A DNA stretch of 64,000 nucleotides, taken from assembly GCA_036365145.1 (NCBI GenBank), contig JAEOAD010000001.1, positions 105,835,001 through 105,899,000 of the forward strand, written 5' to 3'. The notes beneath the pieces are model-generated. The model did not search any database. It saw nothing but the letters and a program-made list of their open reading frames with translations, and had not been told where the DNA came from. The stretch comes from Orientallactaga sibirica (lineage: Eukaryota > Chordata > Mammalia > Rodentia > Dipodidae). Within the stretch, counting starts at the first letter, position 1. Every line of letters begins with the position of its first letter. Shown here piece after piece: positions 12,030 to 23,961 of this stretch. The translations under genes were made by a program, and so were the position numbers.

Positions 12030-12323
12030 TCAAACACTCTGGGCCTGGATAGCGGAACGTAGCCATCCCTTATGCCAGTAGCCCAGTTCCAACAAAGTCC
12101 TCTGCAGTCTTTCCTTCCCCTTAGGAAGCTCATAAGCCAAGCCTCGAAGTTCAATACTGTCTGCACTTAGCATTCTCACACTCTCATCAGAATAGTCCAT
12201 AAAACTTGGCTTACCACTCCAGAAGGCATCTTCAGTTGCAAGCATCAAGTCCATGCCTGTTCCTCCAAAACAAAGGTTGCAAAAGACGAACATCCACACG
12301 GTCAGGTTCATCTCATCCCACAC
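12030..12323 (-). other. 97-codon open frame inside the MaLR-type element
   Basis: Beginning 18 bases inside the primer-binding site and reading in the element's own direction, this frame stays open for 97 codons with a hydrophobic, Phe/Trp/Cys-rich segment near its N-terminus. MaLR interiors are not known for conserved proteins. It may be chance, a gag relic or a genuine element-encoded peptide. I do not assign a function. Confidence 0.3.
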
Positions 12324-12341
12324 TCCTCGGTACCACTTTAC

Positions 12342-12720
12342 TGTAGCAGACAGCTTCAGGTTTGCTGAGATGAACTTCCAGACCAGGCACAGTTATGGAG
12401 GAAGGGATATTATTTATTGAAGCTTACAGATCCAGGGGAAGTTCCATAATGGCAGAAGAAGCTGACCTGCCTTCACAGGGCCAAGCAAGAGAGAAAAACC
12501 AACCAGCCACACAGCACATAGAGCAAAACTACAGCCAAAAAGTCACAGCACACTTCAGGAACTCCTACTGGGCACACTTTGCATATCTTTACAATGGAAT
12601 CTCAAACCCACCTCCACACCTGCCCTCAGTGACATTGCCTCTAGGAAGGTGATTGCAGATGCAAACTATAAAGTAATAAAACATTGAATATATTGGGGGC
12701 CATATATTCAAACTACCACA
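12342..12720 (-). repeat. 5' LTR of the MaLR-type element
   Basis: Bounded on the + strand by tgtagcagacagc and aaactaccaca, so TG...CA ends are present. It is nearly identical to the copy at 10746-11131, which indicates a fairly young insertion. Confidence 0.88.
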
Positions 12721-12856
12721 ACAACCAAGCTCTTTTCTACAGAAAAATGCCACCAGGCCCTTAAGCTGAGGCCAGAGAATGTGAAGGACCCAGGCTTATA
12801 AAGAGTAGCCTGAACAGAGGCCCAAGAAGAGGAAAATGAATGTGAAAAGGCCCTGA

Positions 12857-13044
12857 GGGGGCTGGAGAGATTGCTTAGCAGTTAAGGCACTTACCTGCAA
12901 AGCCAGAGGACCCAGGTTCGATTCCCCAGGACCTACGTAAGCCAGGTGCACAAGGTGACATTTGCAGTGGCTGGAAGGCCTGGTGCACCCCTTCTCTCTA
13001 TATATCTGCCTCTATCTCTCAAATAAATAAATAAAAATAAAAAC
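12857..13044 (+). mobile_element. DIP-like SINE
   Basis: gggggctggagagattgctt to aaataaataaataaaaataa; flanks aaaaggccctgag and aaacaaccctctgag. Confidence 0.92.
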
Positions 13045-14988
13045 AACCCTCTGAGAGGGTCAGAGTATGTTGAGGAATTGAAAGGAGGGTCATTTCATTC
13101 AGAACATGGCAGTCAAAGGCGAGAAGGGTGCACTGGTGAGACAGGCAGAAGACAAGAGTCAGATCATGCATGGCCTAGTAGACCAAGTAAGGCATTCTGA
13201 TTTTTTTTTTTTTTCTGAGCAACAACAGATGTCATCAGGAAGCAACATGACCCAATTTTTGTGCTTTGCGGGCATTCTGCCTAGAGAATGGGGGAGCTCC
13301 TCTTTTCTAACCACAGGCACAGACACCCCATTTTTTTGTGGTCTCCTCAGCAGATACCACCCATGGCCAGCAGGTGTCCAGGGGCCTGTGAGAAAGAAGG
13401 AGGGAAGCAGCATAGCCACGTTCAACCTGGGAATTCTTTCCTCACAAACCCACAGAACACGCACCCGCTCTGTGCGGCACTTCGGGGTGTGCAGAGCCAG
13501 GCTGGGCAGGAAGACACAGAGGCGTTCTGCCCCAGGAGTCCCACTGGGAATTACAGGCAGGTGCTTTGCAGTTCTCTGTTAGATTTTTTTCTTTTCTTTT
13601 TTTTTTATCTTATCACCTGAACTCTTTCCTGGTCCCCCTGGCTCCACAGCAGGGGTCCCCATGTGATTTCTGTCAGGATCCACCCCCACTTTCAGGGAGT
13701 GGGGTTTGAGGCACTGCCCTCCACATTTCAAAGCCTTTCCCTGGTCATCAGAGACTGTCTCGTGGGGTTGGGCTCTGTGAAATCAGGGCTCCTCTGCAAG
13801 CCCTCTCCCTTCTCTCCCTCCTCCACCCCTCCACTTTTTCTTCTCCTTTATATACGCAGTGAGCTGTTCAAAGCAAGCCATCTCTGGAAGTGTCTGCATG
13901 GGATCTGGTCTCCCATCAAAGCCGCAGCAGCTTCCTCAGACCCTGCTCATGTGTCTGTCAAACCTGCCATAGACTTGGAGACGGCTTCCTTTGGGGCCAC
14001 AGGACAGAGAGTAACCAGGTCTCCCAGGCTGGGGTCCAGGGTGTGCTTGGTGACGAGTGTCGCAGTTGGCTAATTAAAGCGAGCCTTGAAGCAAGCCAGC
14101 ACAACCTTTCTGTGTAACACACCCACCTTGGCTAATAAGATGGGCTCAGGAACGTCACTGATGGGCGGCGGGACGGCTGCTCTTTGAGATGCAATGTTAT
14201 CCACAGAATGGGGCTAATGATGAGAGCATCCTCTTTCCTCTTCACAGGCTTGTTGAGATAACAAAGCAAGGCAAATGCATAAAAAGCATTCAGCAGGTGG
14301 AAGAACTTGAGAAAGTTCCCTGACATGGTAGCCGGTCAGATTCCACTAGACTCTAGGTTGGCTGTGATGGTGGAGGAGACACAGAAGTTTCAAGAGAAGC
14401 AACTGGAAGCAAAGGAAGGAAGAGGGATGGACCAGCCAGCAAGTACTGCCACTTTCCAACCTCCCACTAGCGCCTCCAGTGGCCACTTCCACAATCCAGG
14501 GTGGGAGAGAATTTATTCCCCAAAGATACAGTTTGAGGATATGAACACACGGGGTGTGCAGTGTGCCTATGGGGGTGTGTGTGTGTGCACGTTCACATTT
14601 ATGTATAAGTAGTCTAGGTTACATGTTCATATGTACAACACGTGGAGAAATCACAGCAAACACTTTCCATGACCTTCCCCATGTAACCTTTGTGAAAACC
14701 CTGAAAGGTAAAGAAACAGGCTTAGAGACTCACTAGGGCCAGCTCCGAGGCTCAGCCTCTATGAGAACCACTGTGGGAGGTTCTGACGTGGATTGGGGAG
14801 GAAGGAAGGCTTGACTCGGCAGACCAAGGATGAAGAGGAAGTGCTTGGCTCACAAGTCAGCTTCTCAACTCCAGTGGCTCTGACAAGTCTCAGGTATGGG
14901 ACAGGAATAAAGGAGAGACAAGCCAAATAAAGGACAGAATGTTCACGTCTTCTCTGGGATCTGAGATCATCTTTTCTGTACTTGTGTG
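13045..14988. other. Intergenic sequence, mostly unique
   Basis: 1.9 kb with T-runs at 13200 and 13582 and a MIR-like hint near 14195-14290. Several overlapping stop-free stretches exist, none with a family signature. Confidence 0.45.
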
Positions 14989-14998
14989 CCACCTTTCT

Positions 14999-15001
<3 letters not shown>

Positions 15002-15048
<47 letters not shown>
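15002..15048 (+). repeat. (TA)n microsatellite
   Basis: About 23 perfect TA units joined directly to the A-rich tail side of the minus-strand SINE at 15049-15239. Confidence 0.97.
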
Positions 15049-15053
<5 letters not shown>

Positions 15054-15239
15054 TATTTGAGAGACAGAAAGAGGAAGAGAGAGAGAATGGGTGTGCCAGA
15101 GCATCCAGCCACTACAAACAAATTCCAGATGCATGCACCCCCTTGTGTATCTGGCTTATGTGGGTCCTAGGGGAATTGAACCTGGGCCCTTTGGCTTTGC
15201 AGGCAAGAGCCTTAACCGCTAAACCATACCTCCAGCCCC
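15049..15239 (-). mobile_element. DIP-like SINE with a TA-expanded tail
   Basis: atttatttgagagacagaaa to cataccccagcc-type head. The target pair ccacctttctgac (14991-15000 region) and ccactttttctcac (from 15239) lies outside the (TA)n, so the microsatellite grew inside the SINE tail. Confidence 0.85.
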
Positions 15240-15545
15240 CACTTTTTCTCACTTTTTTCATGGTCTGGTGTGTATAGCATTAAAAGAGGAAAAACAGAAA
15301 GAGAAGGGGCAGGGGGAGGAAGAGACTAGACAAGTCTAGATCAGATCAACCTTGCATTAAAGTTCTGGACAGAACATTTCTCCAGATTAGCACGTCTGCA
15401 TGCAGAACTGAGTAGACTCGGATCCCAAGGTGAACATGACAAAGCAGGCAGACACCATTTGAAGACAGAGGTGCCAAGCCTTCTCTTCTGGGTTTGGTCA
15501 CTCATTGGACATCTACAGAGCCAAGTGACGAGTCAGTGTTTTCAA

Positions 15546-15658
15546 AGCTGGGCATGATGGTGCGCTCCTGTAGTTCCATCTCTCTGGAGGCTGAAGCAGG
15601 AGCACTGAGTTTCAGTCCATCCTGAGTGAGAACTTATCTCAAAAAAGCAAAACAAAAC
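15546..15658 (+). mobile_element. B1-like SINE, old
   Basis: gctgggcatgatggtgcgct, ggaggctgaagcaggagcac and an A-rich tail. Confidence 0.75.
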
Positions 15659-16089
15659 AGGAGGTTTCCAAGTCCCTGCGAAATAGCCAGGCAACTGTTA
15701 TCATAACCCACACGGCAGAAGAGCAGCTACAAGATGGCTCGGGGAAAGAAAGCAAGAAAGTGTAGTTCAGCTGTGTGAGCACAGAGGCGGTCATCCTCAG
15801 CCAACTGTGCGCAAGGGAGCTGGAGGGCGTAGTTAGGTCTTCTCTAGGTAACACCAGGGGAGGTTCATTCTAAAGGGGTTGTGATTCTGCTTCCATAGAG
15901 TGCCTGACATCCGGGCTGGTTCTGAGCCATGGGATGAAGCTTTCCTGATTCATCTTCCTTCTCTGGTTGACTGATTTTTAGATGCACCATGGAGACACAC
16001 CTCTGGGTATATCTGTGAGGGTGTTTCCAGAGAGGCTTCACTAAGGAGGGAAGACTCTGAATGTGGGCAGCATATCCAACATGCTGTCT

Positions 16090-16282
16090 CCTAGACTGAA
16101 CCAAGAGAAGAAAGGGAGCTGAGCCCCAGCATTCATGTCTCTCTGCTTCCTGACCGTGGGTGCGGTGTGACCAGCTGCCTCATGCTCCTACCACCACGCC
16201 TTAACCTCAAACTATGAACCTGAACTTGCTTTTGTCAGATATTTTGTCACAGCAACAAGAAAAATATAACTAATAATACACT
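16090..16282 (+). mobile_element. MaLR (MT/ORR1-like) LTR 3' portion
   Basis: ctctctgcttcctgaccgtg, gtgaccagctgcctcatgct and the terminus ttgtcagatattttgtcaca followed by gcaacaagaaaaatataac are the typical 3' portion of rodent MaLR LTRs, here in forward orientation. Confidence 0.6.
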
Positions 16283-17039
16283 TGGTGACAAGAAGCATTG
16301 ATTTTTCCAAGGTCATTCAGCCTTAAGCCGTGGACCCAGAATGGCTGCTCAGCCCTTCTCACCTCAAGCCTGTGCTCCTGACCAGAATGGCATTCAGCCT
16401 GCTAGTTGGCATGAGTGAGACTTTGAGTCAGAACTGTATCTCATCACATTGTGCAGCGGCAGAGAGTCACCGTGCTCCCTCTGCTGAGGGAAATAACGCA
16501 GATCGACCACTCTTGTTTTGATTGTTTCTGTCTGTGTGCCTTACCACTCAGAATTGCCTCCTCAGCAAACTCCAGCCAGAGCTATAGGAAAAGTAGGAAT
16601 CAATTACCCCAGATAGATAGGTAGATAGTGGCTTTTGGGAAGGAAAAAAAATATTGAATTTGGTTCAGGCAAATGCAGTATAAATTAGTTTCTGACAAGA
16701 AATTCGAATAACTGCCCTCTTTCTTTCCCCTTCCCAAAACTTGAGCAAGACACAGGACAGTAAGGAATGGGGCTGCAACCTTCCCATCAGTCCAAGGGCA
16801 AGCCTCCTTCCCTGCCCAGGCTTGGCTTTCTCAGCAACAAGGATCAGGGTCCAGCAGGTGACTGGCAAGCTGGCAAGGAAACCCATTCAATATGTTCTTG
16901 TTCCTCTTCTCTGACTTTGTTGTAGGTGGTGGGGTGATCACAGCTCTTGTCCTCATAGTCACTCCCAGCAGCTGGAGTCCAGCCTCCACCTCCTTGAGGC
17001 CCCACTGCAGAGCTGTGTTACCACCAGGGACCTACACCG
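16283..17039. other. Intergenic sequence, nothing recognised
   Basis: About 750 bp with a short GATA-type run at 16610-16628 and no other recognisable element. Confidence 0.5.
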
Positions 17040-17305
17040 TGTGTGAAGGAGAGGTTGTCCCCAATATATTCGTTTGGAACCCAATCAGCTAAAGCAATGT
17101 CACTGGGGCTGGAGGAGGTGTTAAGTGGTGTGGGTTTGAGATTCCATTGTAAAGATATGCAAAGAAGACTGAAGTGTGCTGTGTGACCTTTTAAACTGGT
17201 GCTGTGGTGGCTGGTTGGCTTTTCTCTCTCTTCAAATGCAGGCATTATGGAACTTCCCAGGCTCAAAATCCGCCTGGTCTGGAAGTTCATCTCACCAGCT
17301 CTTCA
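17040..17305 (+). mobile_element. Rearranged LTR fragment, same MaLR-type family
   Basis: Shares ccaatatattc, gcaatgtcactggg, gatatgcaaag, gcattatggaacttccc and tctggaagttcatctca with the solo LTR at 18781-19140. It lacks several internal segments and the last bases. Confidence 0.8.
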
Positions 17306-18228
17306 GTGTCAGTTGATTTCCAGGCTCCTGGCTGCTTTTCATTCAATAGCCAACTCTTGGGCCACCTAGGCTCACATGCTACAGAGCTACAGTCTCCATC
17401 TCTCCAGTGTGCTCCCCAGCCCTGAAGTTCATGGCCCAAATCACTGTCGTCACCCCCACTCATTGCCAGAAGTGACCTGCTGGGCTCTGTGGCCATGTGC
17501 ACCTGCAGATCCAGTTTATCTGGCCTATGACGGCCACTGTCTCTGCCCTTGCCACTTGCCATCAGTTCCCTAGAATCCCCCTTCCCAACACCCTGCTTCC
17601 TCCAGAGGCCTCCCTGGTCTTTGAAAGACACCTCCCTCCTTCCTCTGAGCCCTCTCAGGTCATGCCCTTGCATGGCAGTATCTCTGGGTTTCCTTAGCAA
17701 CTTAATTGAGCCTGGACTATTTGTTGTTTACTTGTTTATTGCTGTGTGACCAATGACCACCCCTAGTGACATCAGCAGTACAAACCTGTTCTAGTCTAGT
17801 CCCGTAGGTCACACCTCTGACGTGGGTCCTTGTGGACTGAAATCGGGTATTAGCAGAACTGTGATTCTTACTTATTCCTATATTCCTGCCAGCTATGGGC
17901 AGAGGGTCCTTTTATCAGCTTGGAGAGGCCACCCACATCCCTGGCTCATGGTCCCCGCTCCATCTTCAAAGGCTAGCCTCTCACACTTCAGACCTCTCCC
18001 TCCTCTTCTCTTCTCTCATCTCTCTGACCCACAAGGAAACCTTCTCTGCTTTCTTTTAAGAATCCATGGCTTAAAAAAAAAACACCCGGGCCCACTCAGA
18101 TCATCCAAAATAACATTTCCTTCACAATGCCCATATCCTCAATCACACCTACAAAGTTCCTTTTGCCATATGAGATTTGGAGTCACATGCTCTGAGGACT
18201 GGATAGGAATCCTGGGGGGGGGCATTAT
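17306..18228. other. Intergenic sequence, nothing recognised
   Basis: C/T-rich unique sequence on the + strand, open in several frames because of composition. No gene supported. Confidence 0.45.
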
Positions 18229-18229
18229 G

Positions 18230-18273
<44 letters not shown>

Positions 18274-18310
18274 GTTATCTGTTATCTATATATCTATTTA
18301 TCTATGTCTG
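18229..18310 (+). repeat. (TATC)n microsatellite
   Basis: Eleven near-perfect tatc units at about 18231-18274, then a degenerate continuation. Confidence 0.95.
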
Positions 18311-18780
18311 TCCATCATCTATCTGTTCCATACCACTTAGAATTCCAGTTTCAATCTTTCTAAGAAGACCTGCCTAAACTACGTTGCTGGGTGACATTGG
18401 AATGTGTCTCTTGCCCTCTCTGCTTCTCGCTCCCAGTGGGTGCTGTGGCTTGCTAATGAACTTGAAACAGCTTACACTCCAGGTGGGTGAGAAACACTGC
18501 ACTCACACACATGTCCCTTTCTGGGCTCTGACTATTCCCCTGAGGTTGAATTCAAGCCAAAAGTGTGAATATGGAGAGTCAGTTCCTGAAAGCCTGGCTG
18601 AACCAGCCCATTCTAGCACCACCCGGTGCCAGGGAGCCCCTGACCCCTCGATCAGAGTATCATCACTGGGCAACCAAGGACCTCTCAAATGCTTGGAAGC
18701 TTGTGACCACTCTGATTGTAAGGGTGTTCCTCTTTGGGGTTGGTGCTGTCTTCAGTGGAAACAGTTGGGGTTTTGGGGTG
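18311..18780. other. Intergenic sequence, nothing recognised
   Basis: 470 bp between the TATC run and the solo LTR; open in two frames with no family signature. Confidence 0.45.
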
Positions 18781-19140
18781 TGTGGTAGTTTGAATAGATG
18801 GTCTCCAATATATTCAGTGTTTTATTAGTTTGTAGTTTGTATCTGCAGCCACCTGGCTGGAGGCAATGTCACTGGGCGGATCTTAAAATGTGGTGGTGGG
18901 TTTGAGATTTCAATCTAAAGATATGCAAAGTGTGCCTAGCTGGAGTTCCTGAAGTGTGCTGTGCTGTGGGGCTTTTGGCTTGTCGTTTTTCTCTCTGTGT
19001 TTGGTCCTGTGAACGCAGGCCAGCTTCTTCTGCCATTATGGAACTTCCCCTGGATCTGTAAGCTTCAATAAATATCCCTTCCTCCATAACTGTGTCTGGT
19101 CTGGAAGTTCATCTCAGAGAACCTGAAGCTGTCTGCTACA
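18781..19140 (+). mobile_element. Solo LTR, same MaLR-type family
   Basis: It begins tgtggtagtttgaatag and ends ctgtctgctaca, the same termini as the 10.7-12.7 kb element read in its own direction. The 5-mer gggtg lies on both sides (18776-18780 and 19141-19145), a perfect target duplication, so this is a complete solo LTR. An aataaa signal lies near the 3' end. Confidence 0.92.
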
Positions 19141-19190
19141 GGGTGTGTTGTGTGTGTGTGTGTGTGCGCGTGTGTGTGAGCGTGTGTGCA
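19141..19190 (+). repeat. GT-rich tract
   Basis: Starts at the right target duplication of the solo LTR; it is GTGTGT interrupted by gcgc. Confidence 0.85.
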
Positions 19191-19602
19191 CATGTGTACA
19201 TATATAGGCGGAAGCAAGAAAAAAGCCCTGTGAGTTATTATTGTCAGGAATGCTGTCCTCCTTTTGAGAGCTCACCAGTCTAGACTGTCCTTGGCCAGTC
19301 CCAGGGAGCCTCTTGTCTCCACCTTCCCTGGTCCTCATGCTTGCAAATTAATATTTTTACCCACTGAGCCCGCTCTTCAGCCCCAGTGTAAGCATTTCAA
19401 AGATAGCTCTGTGAAGAACAGAGTGGAAAACTGCCTTCAGGTGAAAGGCCTGGAAGGAGTCCCACCTGAAGATCCAGAGGTCTCTGTGTGAACGCATTCC
19501 CAAATCCAACTGCAAACTGAGTTTAGCATCAAGATAGTACGTGCTTTCTTCCTAGCCAACAACTTGGACTATGCATAAGGGGTTTTAAAAAATTACTATC
19601 TG

Positions 19603-19793
19603 TGGGCTGGAGAGATGGCTTAACAGTTAAGCCTCTTTCTTGCAAAGCTGAAGGACCCAGGTTCAGTTCCCCAGTACCCACATAAAGCCAGATGCACAGC
19701 ACATGTGTCTGGAGTTCGTTCGCCCTGGGGTGCCCATTCTTTCTCTATCTGCCTCTGTCTCTCAAATAAATGAATGAATGAATTAAATAAATT
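19603..19793 (+). mobile_element. DIP-like SINE
   Basis: gggctggagagatggcttaa to aaataaatgaatgaatgaat; flanks aattactatctgtg and aattattaattgtg. Confidence 0.92.
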
Positions 19794-19797
19794 ATTA

Positions 19798-19910
19798 ATT
19801 GTGTGTTTGTGTGTGTTGTTATGTATATGCCATGATGCACATATGGAGTTCAGAGGATAACATTTAGGTCACTTCTTGCCTGTCTACCTCATTTTATGGT
19901 AGAAAAGAAG
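19798..19910 (-). mobile_element. B3-type SINE fragment
   Basis: gttgtgtgtttgtgtgtgtt and atatggagttcagaggataac are the GT-rich start of a reverse B3 element. Confidence 0.5.
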
Positions 19911-19935
19911 CTAAAAGTTGAACTGATTCACTGAG

Positions 19936-20312
19936 TTACTGTAAGAGTTAATTGCTGAAGAGCTAAACTTGTCTTTGTCAGCAGATAGAAAAATCCCAAA
20001 GAGAGAAATGTCCAGAAAGGTCCCAGAGGAATGATAAGAAGGAAAGACAGTTTAAGCTAAAACAAAGAAAAATGGAGTACATTGTTAGGGCAGCCTGACT
20101 ACTGAAATAATTGATCTGCAAGTGGCCACGTTCACCTACCCCTCCCCTCGGCTATGAAAACTATGAAATAAATATAAAATCTCAGCTCTGGGTCAGAGCT
20201 TCTTTGGAGAGCTATCTCAAGCTCTTTGCCCCACCCCCAGCTAAATAAACTCCTTTACTTTCACTCATACTGACATTGGAGGGATCTTTCCAGAGAATTT
20301 CTGCAACATCTC
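19936..20312 (+). mobile_element. Probable solo LTR of another endogenous retrovirus family
   Basis: A U3-like stretch leads to a TATA-type box (aaatataaaa near 20168-20177), then an R-like ctctgggtcagagcttc hairpin, a CCCCACCCCCAG stretch and AATAAA near 20244, followed by a U5-like tail. The spacing between TATA and polyadenylation signal fits an LTR. Exact ends and target duplication were not found, so the limits are approximate. No internal viral sequence is attached. Confidence 0.5.
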
Positions 20313-20339
20313 AAAGCAGGGTTTCTCACTCTGGATTCC

Positions 20340-20540
20340 CACTCTGCCATTCTTGGCTTTGTTTTCCATGAGCTTCTGAGAAATTCTTCTGTCTCTGCCT
20401 CCCATCTTGCTGTCAGTGTCATTGCAGAGGCGCTCCATGGCTTTAGACTTTTTATGTGGGTCTGGAGATGGGATGGAACACAGGTGCTCCAGCTGGAGTG
20501 GTGAAGTGCTTTAGCCACAGAACCTTCTTCTCAGCCTTGC
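20340..20540 (-). mobile_element. B3-like SINE, diverged
   Basis: ctgtctctgcctcccatctt, tttttatgtgggtctggaga and gctttagccacagaacctt follow the reverse B3 order. Confidence 0.5.
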
Positions 20541-20591
20541 ATGGTTTTGGAGGTGATTTGGTCTGCAGGTACACACGACAAAGAAGCACAC

Positions 20592-20610
20592 AAAGAATTC
20601 TGGTTTTCTG
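20592..20610 (+). repeat. Left target-site duplication of the Emc4 retrocopy
   Basis: The sequence aaagaattctggttttctg is repeated exactly at 21547-21565, on the other side of the pseudogene's A-tail. An A-rich left edge is typical of L1-mediated insertion. Confidence 0.93.
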
Positions 20611-21546
<936 letters not shown>

Positions 21547-21565
21547 AAAGAATTCTGGTTTTCTG
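21547..21565 (+). repeat. Right target-site duplication of the Emc4 retrocopy
   Basis: Exact match to 20592-20610. The first three A's cannot be told apart from the poly-A tail. Confidence 0.93.
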
Positions 21566-21979
21566 AAAGAACCACAGGACATCACCCAAAACACATTGAC
21601 AAAGTTCCTCTGTGAGAAGTATGCTCACTCATGGCTTTGGACACCCTGCTTTTACTGCTTTTAGCGGCCCAGGGCAAAGGTTCCTATACAGATTGGGTAC
21701 CCATGACCCAACGAGTGCCCTGCTGAGCCCTTGTCACTGATTTGAATTGACCTTATTAGCTTGAAATGGTTGAATAACAGGCCCAGATCACTGCATTAAA
21801 AAACAGGGGCCCCCAAGATCCAACCTGATGCAGATGGTCCTGCCAGTGAGCACCAGGCCTCAGGATGGGCTCCTGGCAACGATCTCGGTGGGAGCCAGAG
21901 AGAGGACTGGGCTGAGCCAGATCTTAGAGAACCGTGAGCAGTGGCAATTGTGGAAGGCCTCTGTCCCTGTAAGAATCAA

Positions 21980-22125
21980 GAGCTTGGTGTGGTGGCACAC
22001 ACCTGTAATTCCAGTAGGGAGGAGGCTGAGTCAGGAGGATCTGGATTTCAAGATCAGCCTGGCTTTCATGGCAAATTGCAGACCAGCCTGAGCTGTACAG
22101 TGAAACCTTGACAAAACAAAACTAA
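21980..22125 (+). mobile_element. B1-like SINE, old
   Basis: agcttggtgtggtggcacac, gaggctgagtcaggaggatc and an A-rich end. Confidence 0.75.
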
Positions 22126-22865
22126 TCAATTTCCATCAGCCCATTGCCTGATTATTTATTGGCTATTGTCCCTCCTTCTAACTCAGCTCTAAAGTAGACC
22201 TTGGAATGCTCTGAGACTGGGTTGGGGGGGGGCGGGCGGCTGTCATCTCTGGAAGCTGTTACTTCTGGTTTTCAGGCCAACCTTCCTATTTCTCGTCCAC
22301 CTTTCCTCTCTGATTACACACGCCCCTCTGAGACCACTGACCATGCACACCCCTGCACACCCATGCATTCCACAGATAACAAACAAACACGCACTATGCA
22401 CAGAACACTGGAGATCCAAAGACAGAGAATTCCAATCTCAGCTGCGACGTGTTCCTATGAGTGGTGCACCAGATATTGTAAAAGGTCATTGATGGACAGA
22501 ATGGCACAGGAATCCTCCTGTCAGCAGACTGCTGGCTCTGACTTCTAGAGAGAGTTTCCAGCAGGAGATGTTTGAGCTTCTGAGGACAGAGTTCTCCAAG
22601 CCCCAGGGTGTAGGGGCCCTTCCTCCTTGGGGAACTACATAGATGAAAACAAACAGGCACCAAGCAAGGTAAGGCTGTCTCGGGAGTGGGCATAGCAGTG
22701 AGGAGTAAAGCCATGAGGAAAAAGGAGAAATCAGTCACCCAGCCTAGATTAGCAAGGCCTCCTGTGCCACATTGATCAGTCTGAACTTTGTCCTGTAGGC
22801 AGTGAGGCAATACGATGAGCTTTCAGCAGACAGTGACATACAAAGTAAGTATTTTAAAACTTCTT
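22126..22865. other. Intergenic sequence, nothing recognised
   Basis: 740 bp; open stretches on both strands without a family signature. Confidence 0.45.
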
Positions 22866-22964
22866 TCTTAAAATTTTATTTTATTTATTTGACACATACA
22901 GAGAGAGAATGGGCATGCCAGGGCCTTCAGCCATTGTAAACGAACTCCAGACGCATGCACCATG
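22866..22964 (-). mobile_element. 5'-truncated DIP-like SINE
   Basis: tttattttatttatttgaca to cagacgcatgcacc only. agtattttaaaac on the left and agtattttagaag on the right look like its target duplication. Confidence 0.82.
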
Positions 22965-23395
22965 AAGGAAGTATTTTAGAAGTGGGACCATCCGGCACAG
23001 TGAAGGTCCTGCCTCAAGGTGAAGAAATGAGGCTATTGCACCCGTCCAAGCATGGCTATTGAGGACCTCAGCCTTAGGTGTGCAATGAGGGTGGGGCTCA
23101 GAGGGTAGAGGTGGAAGCTACTTGGTAGTGCACAGGAAGATGACCTGCTTAGACGCGTCCTCTGCAGAGATTCCGTGCCTGGGAGTGACCTCCTCATGGG
23201 AAGCTGGCAGCTGGCGAGTCAGCAGGTCAGAGGACAGCATGGACTCCAGAGAAAGAACTGTTCACAACAAAAATCACCTGTCACATAGCCAGCTGTTGAA
23301 CAGAAACTGCAATCTGAGTGGCAGAAGGGCTGCTGGGCACAGAGCATGGTGACATCACAGAGCTGGATGGTCAGCAAAGGTGTATCAGTGACCTT

Positions 23396-23740
23396 CCCGT
23401 TGCCTAACGAAAATCAGCTTAAGAAAAGAAGGGTTTGTGTCAGCTTAAAGTTCCAGGTCCCAGTCCATCATGGTGGGAAGGCGTGGTGGCAGGAGTCTGA
23501 GATAGCTGGTCACATTCAGCAGTGAGGAAGCTGCCTAGCCAGCTCTCTCCTCCTTGTACAGCCCAGACCAGGGAATGTTGCCACCCACAGTTACTGTGGG
23601 TCTTCCTACCTCAATTAACCCTATCAAGATCATGCCTCATAGACCAGTACAGAGGCTGACCTAGGCTGACCTAATCTACACACTCTCTCATAGGTGATTT
23701 TAGGTACTGTCAAGATGACACTCAATATAATGCACCACAA
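23396..23740 (-). mobile_element. MaLR (MT/ORR1-like) LTR
   Basis: The + strand shows aagaaaagaagggtttgtg, cagtccatcatggtgggaag, tgagatagctggtcacatt and aatgttgccacccacag, the same family as at 9488 in the same orientation. Confidence 0.6.
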
Positions 23741-23961
23741 AGGGCACAGATAGAATGAACCCCGCGCTTCTGGAGAGCATTGCATTTCTGAAGCACACTG
23801 GCCCTTAATACCCACAACTCAGAGATGAGGCACATTTTACAGTCAGTTCAAGTGAGGCACAGGCAAGTTGCTGATCTGCCTCTGCCAATTCAAATATGCC
23901 AGTTCCTTGTTTTAGTCAATCATCTATCTTGAGTAATACTCATTTCAATGAGACCTTTTTA

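Larger units (their letters stand above)
10746..12720 (-). mobile_element. Full-length two-LTR MaLR/ERVL-type element, non-autonomous
   Basis: Two LTRs in direct orientation (10746-11131 and 12342-12720) flank a 1.2-kb interior and read on the minus strand. Beside the 5' LTR, 12318-12336 read on the minus strand gives TGGTACCGAGGAGTGTGG, close to the primer site for leucine tRNA that names the ERVL group. Beside the 3' LTR a purine tract (minus strand GGGGGGCCAGGGGCAGAA) is the expected second-strand primer. Flanking 5-mers accac (10741-10745) and acaac (12721-12725) are a one-mismatch target duplication. The interior is too short for gag-pol and I see no retroviral enzyme motif. Confidence 0.88.
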
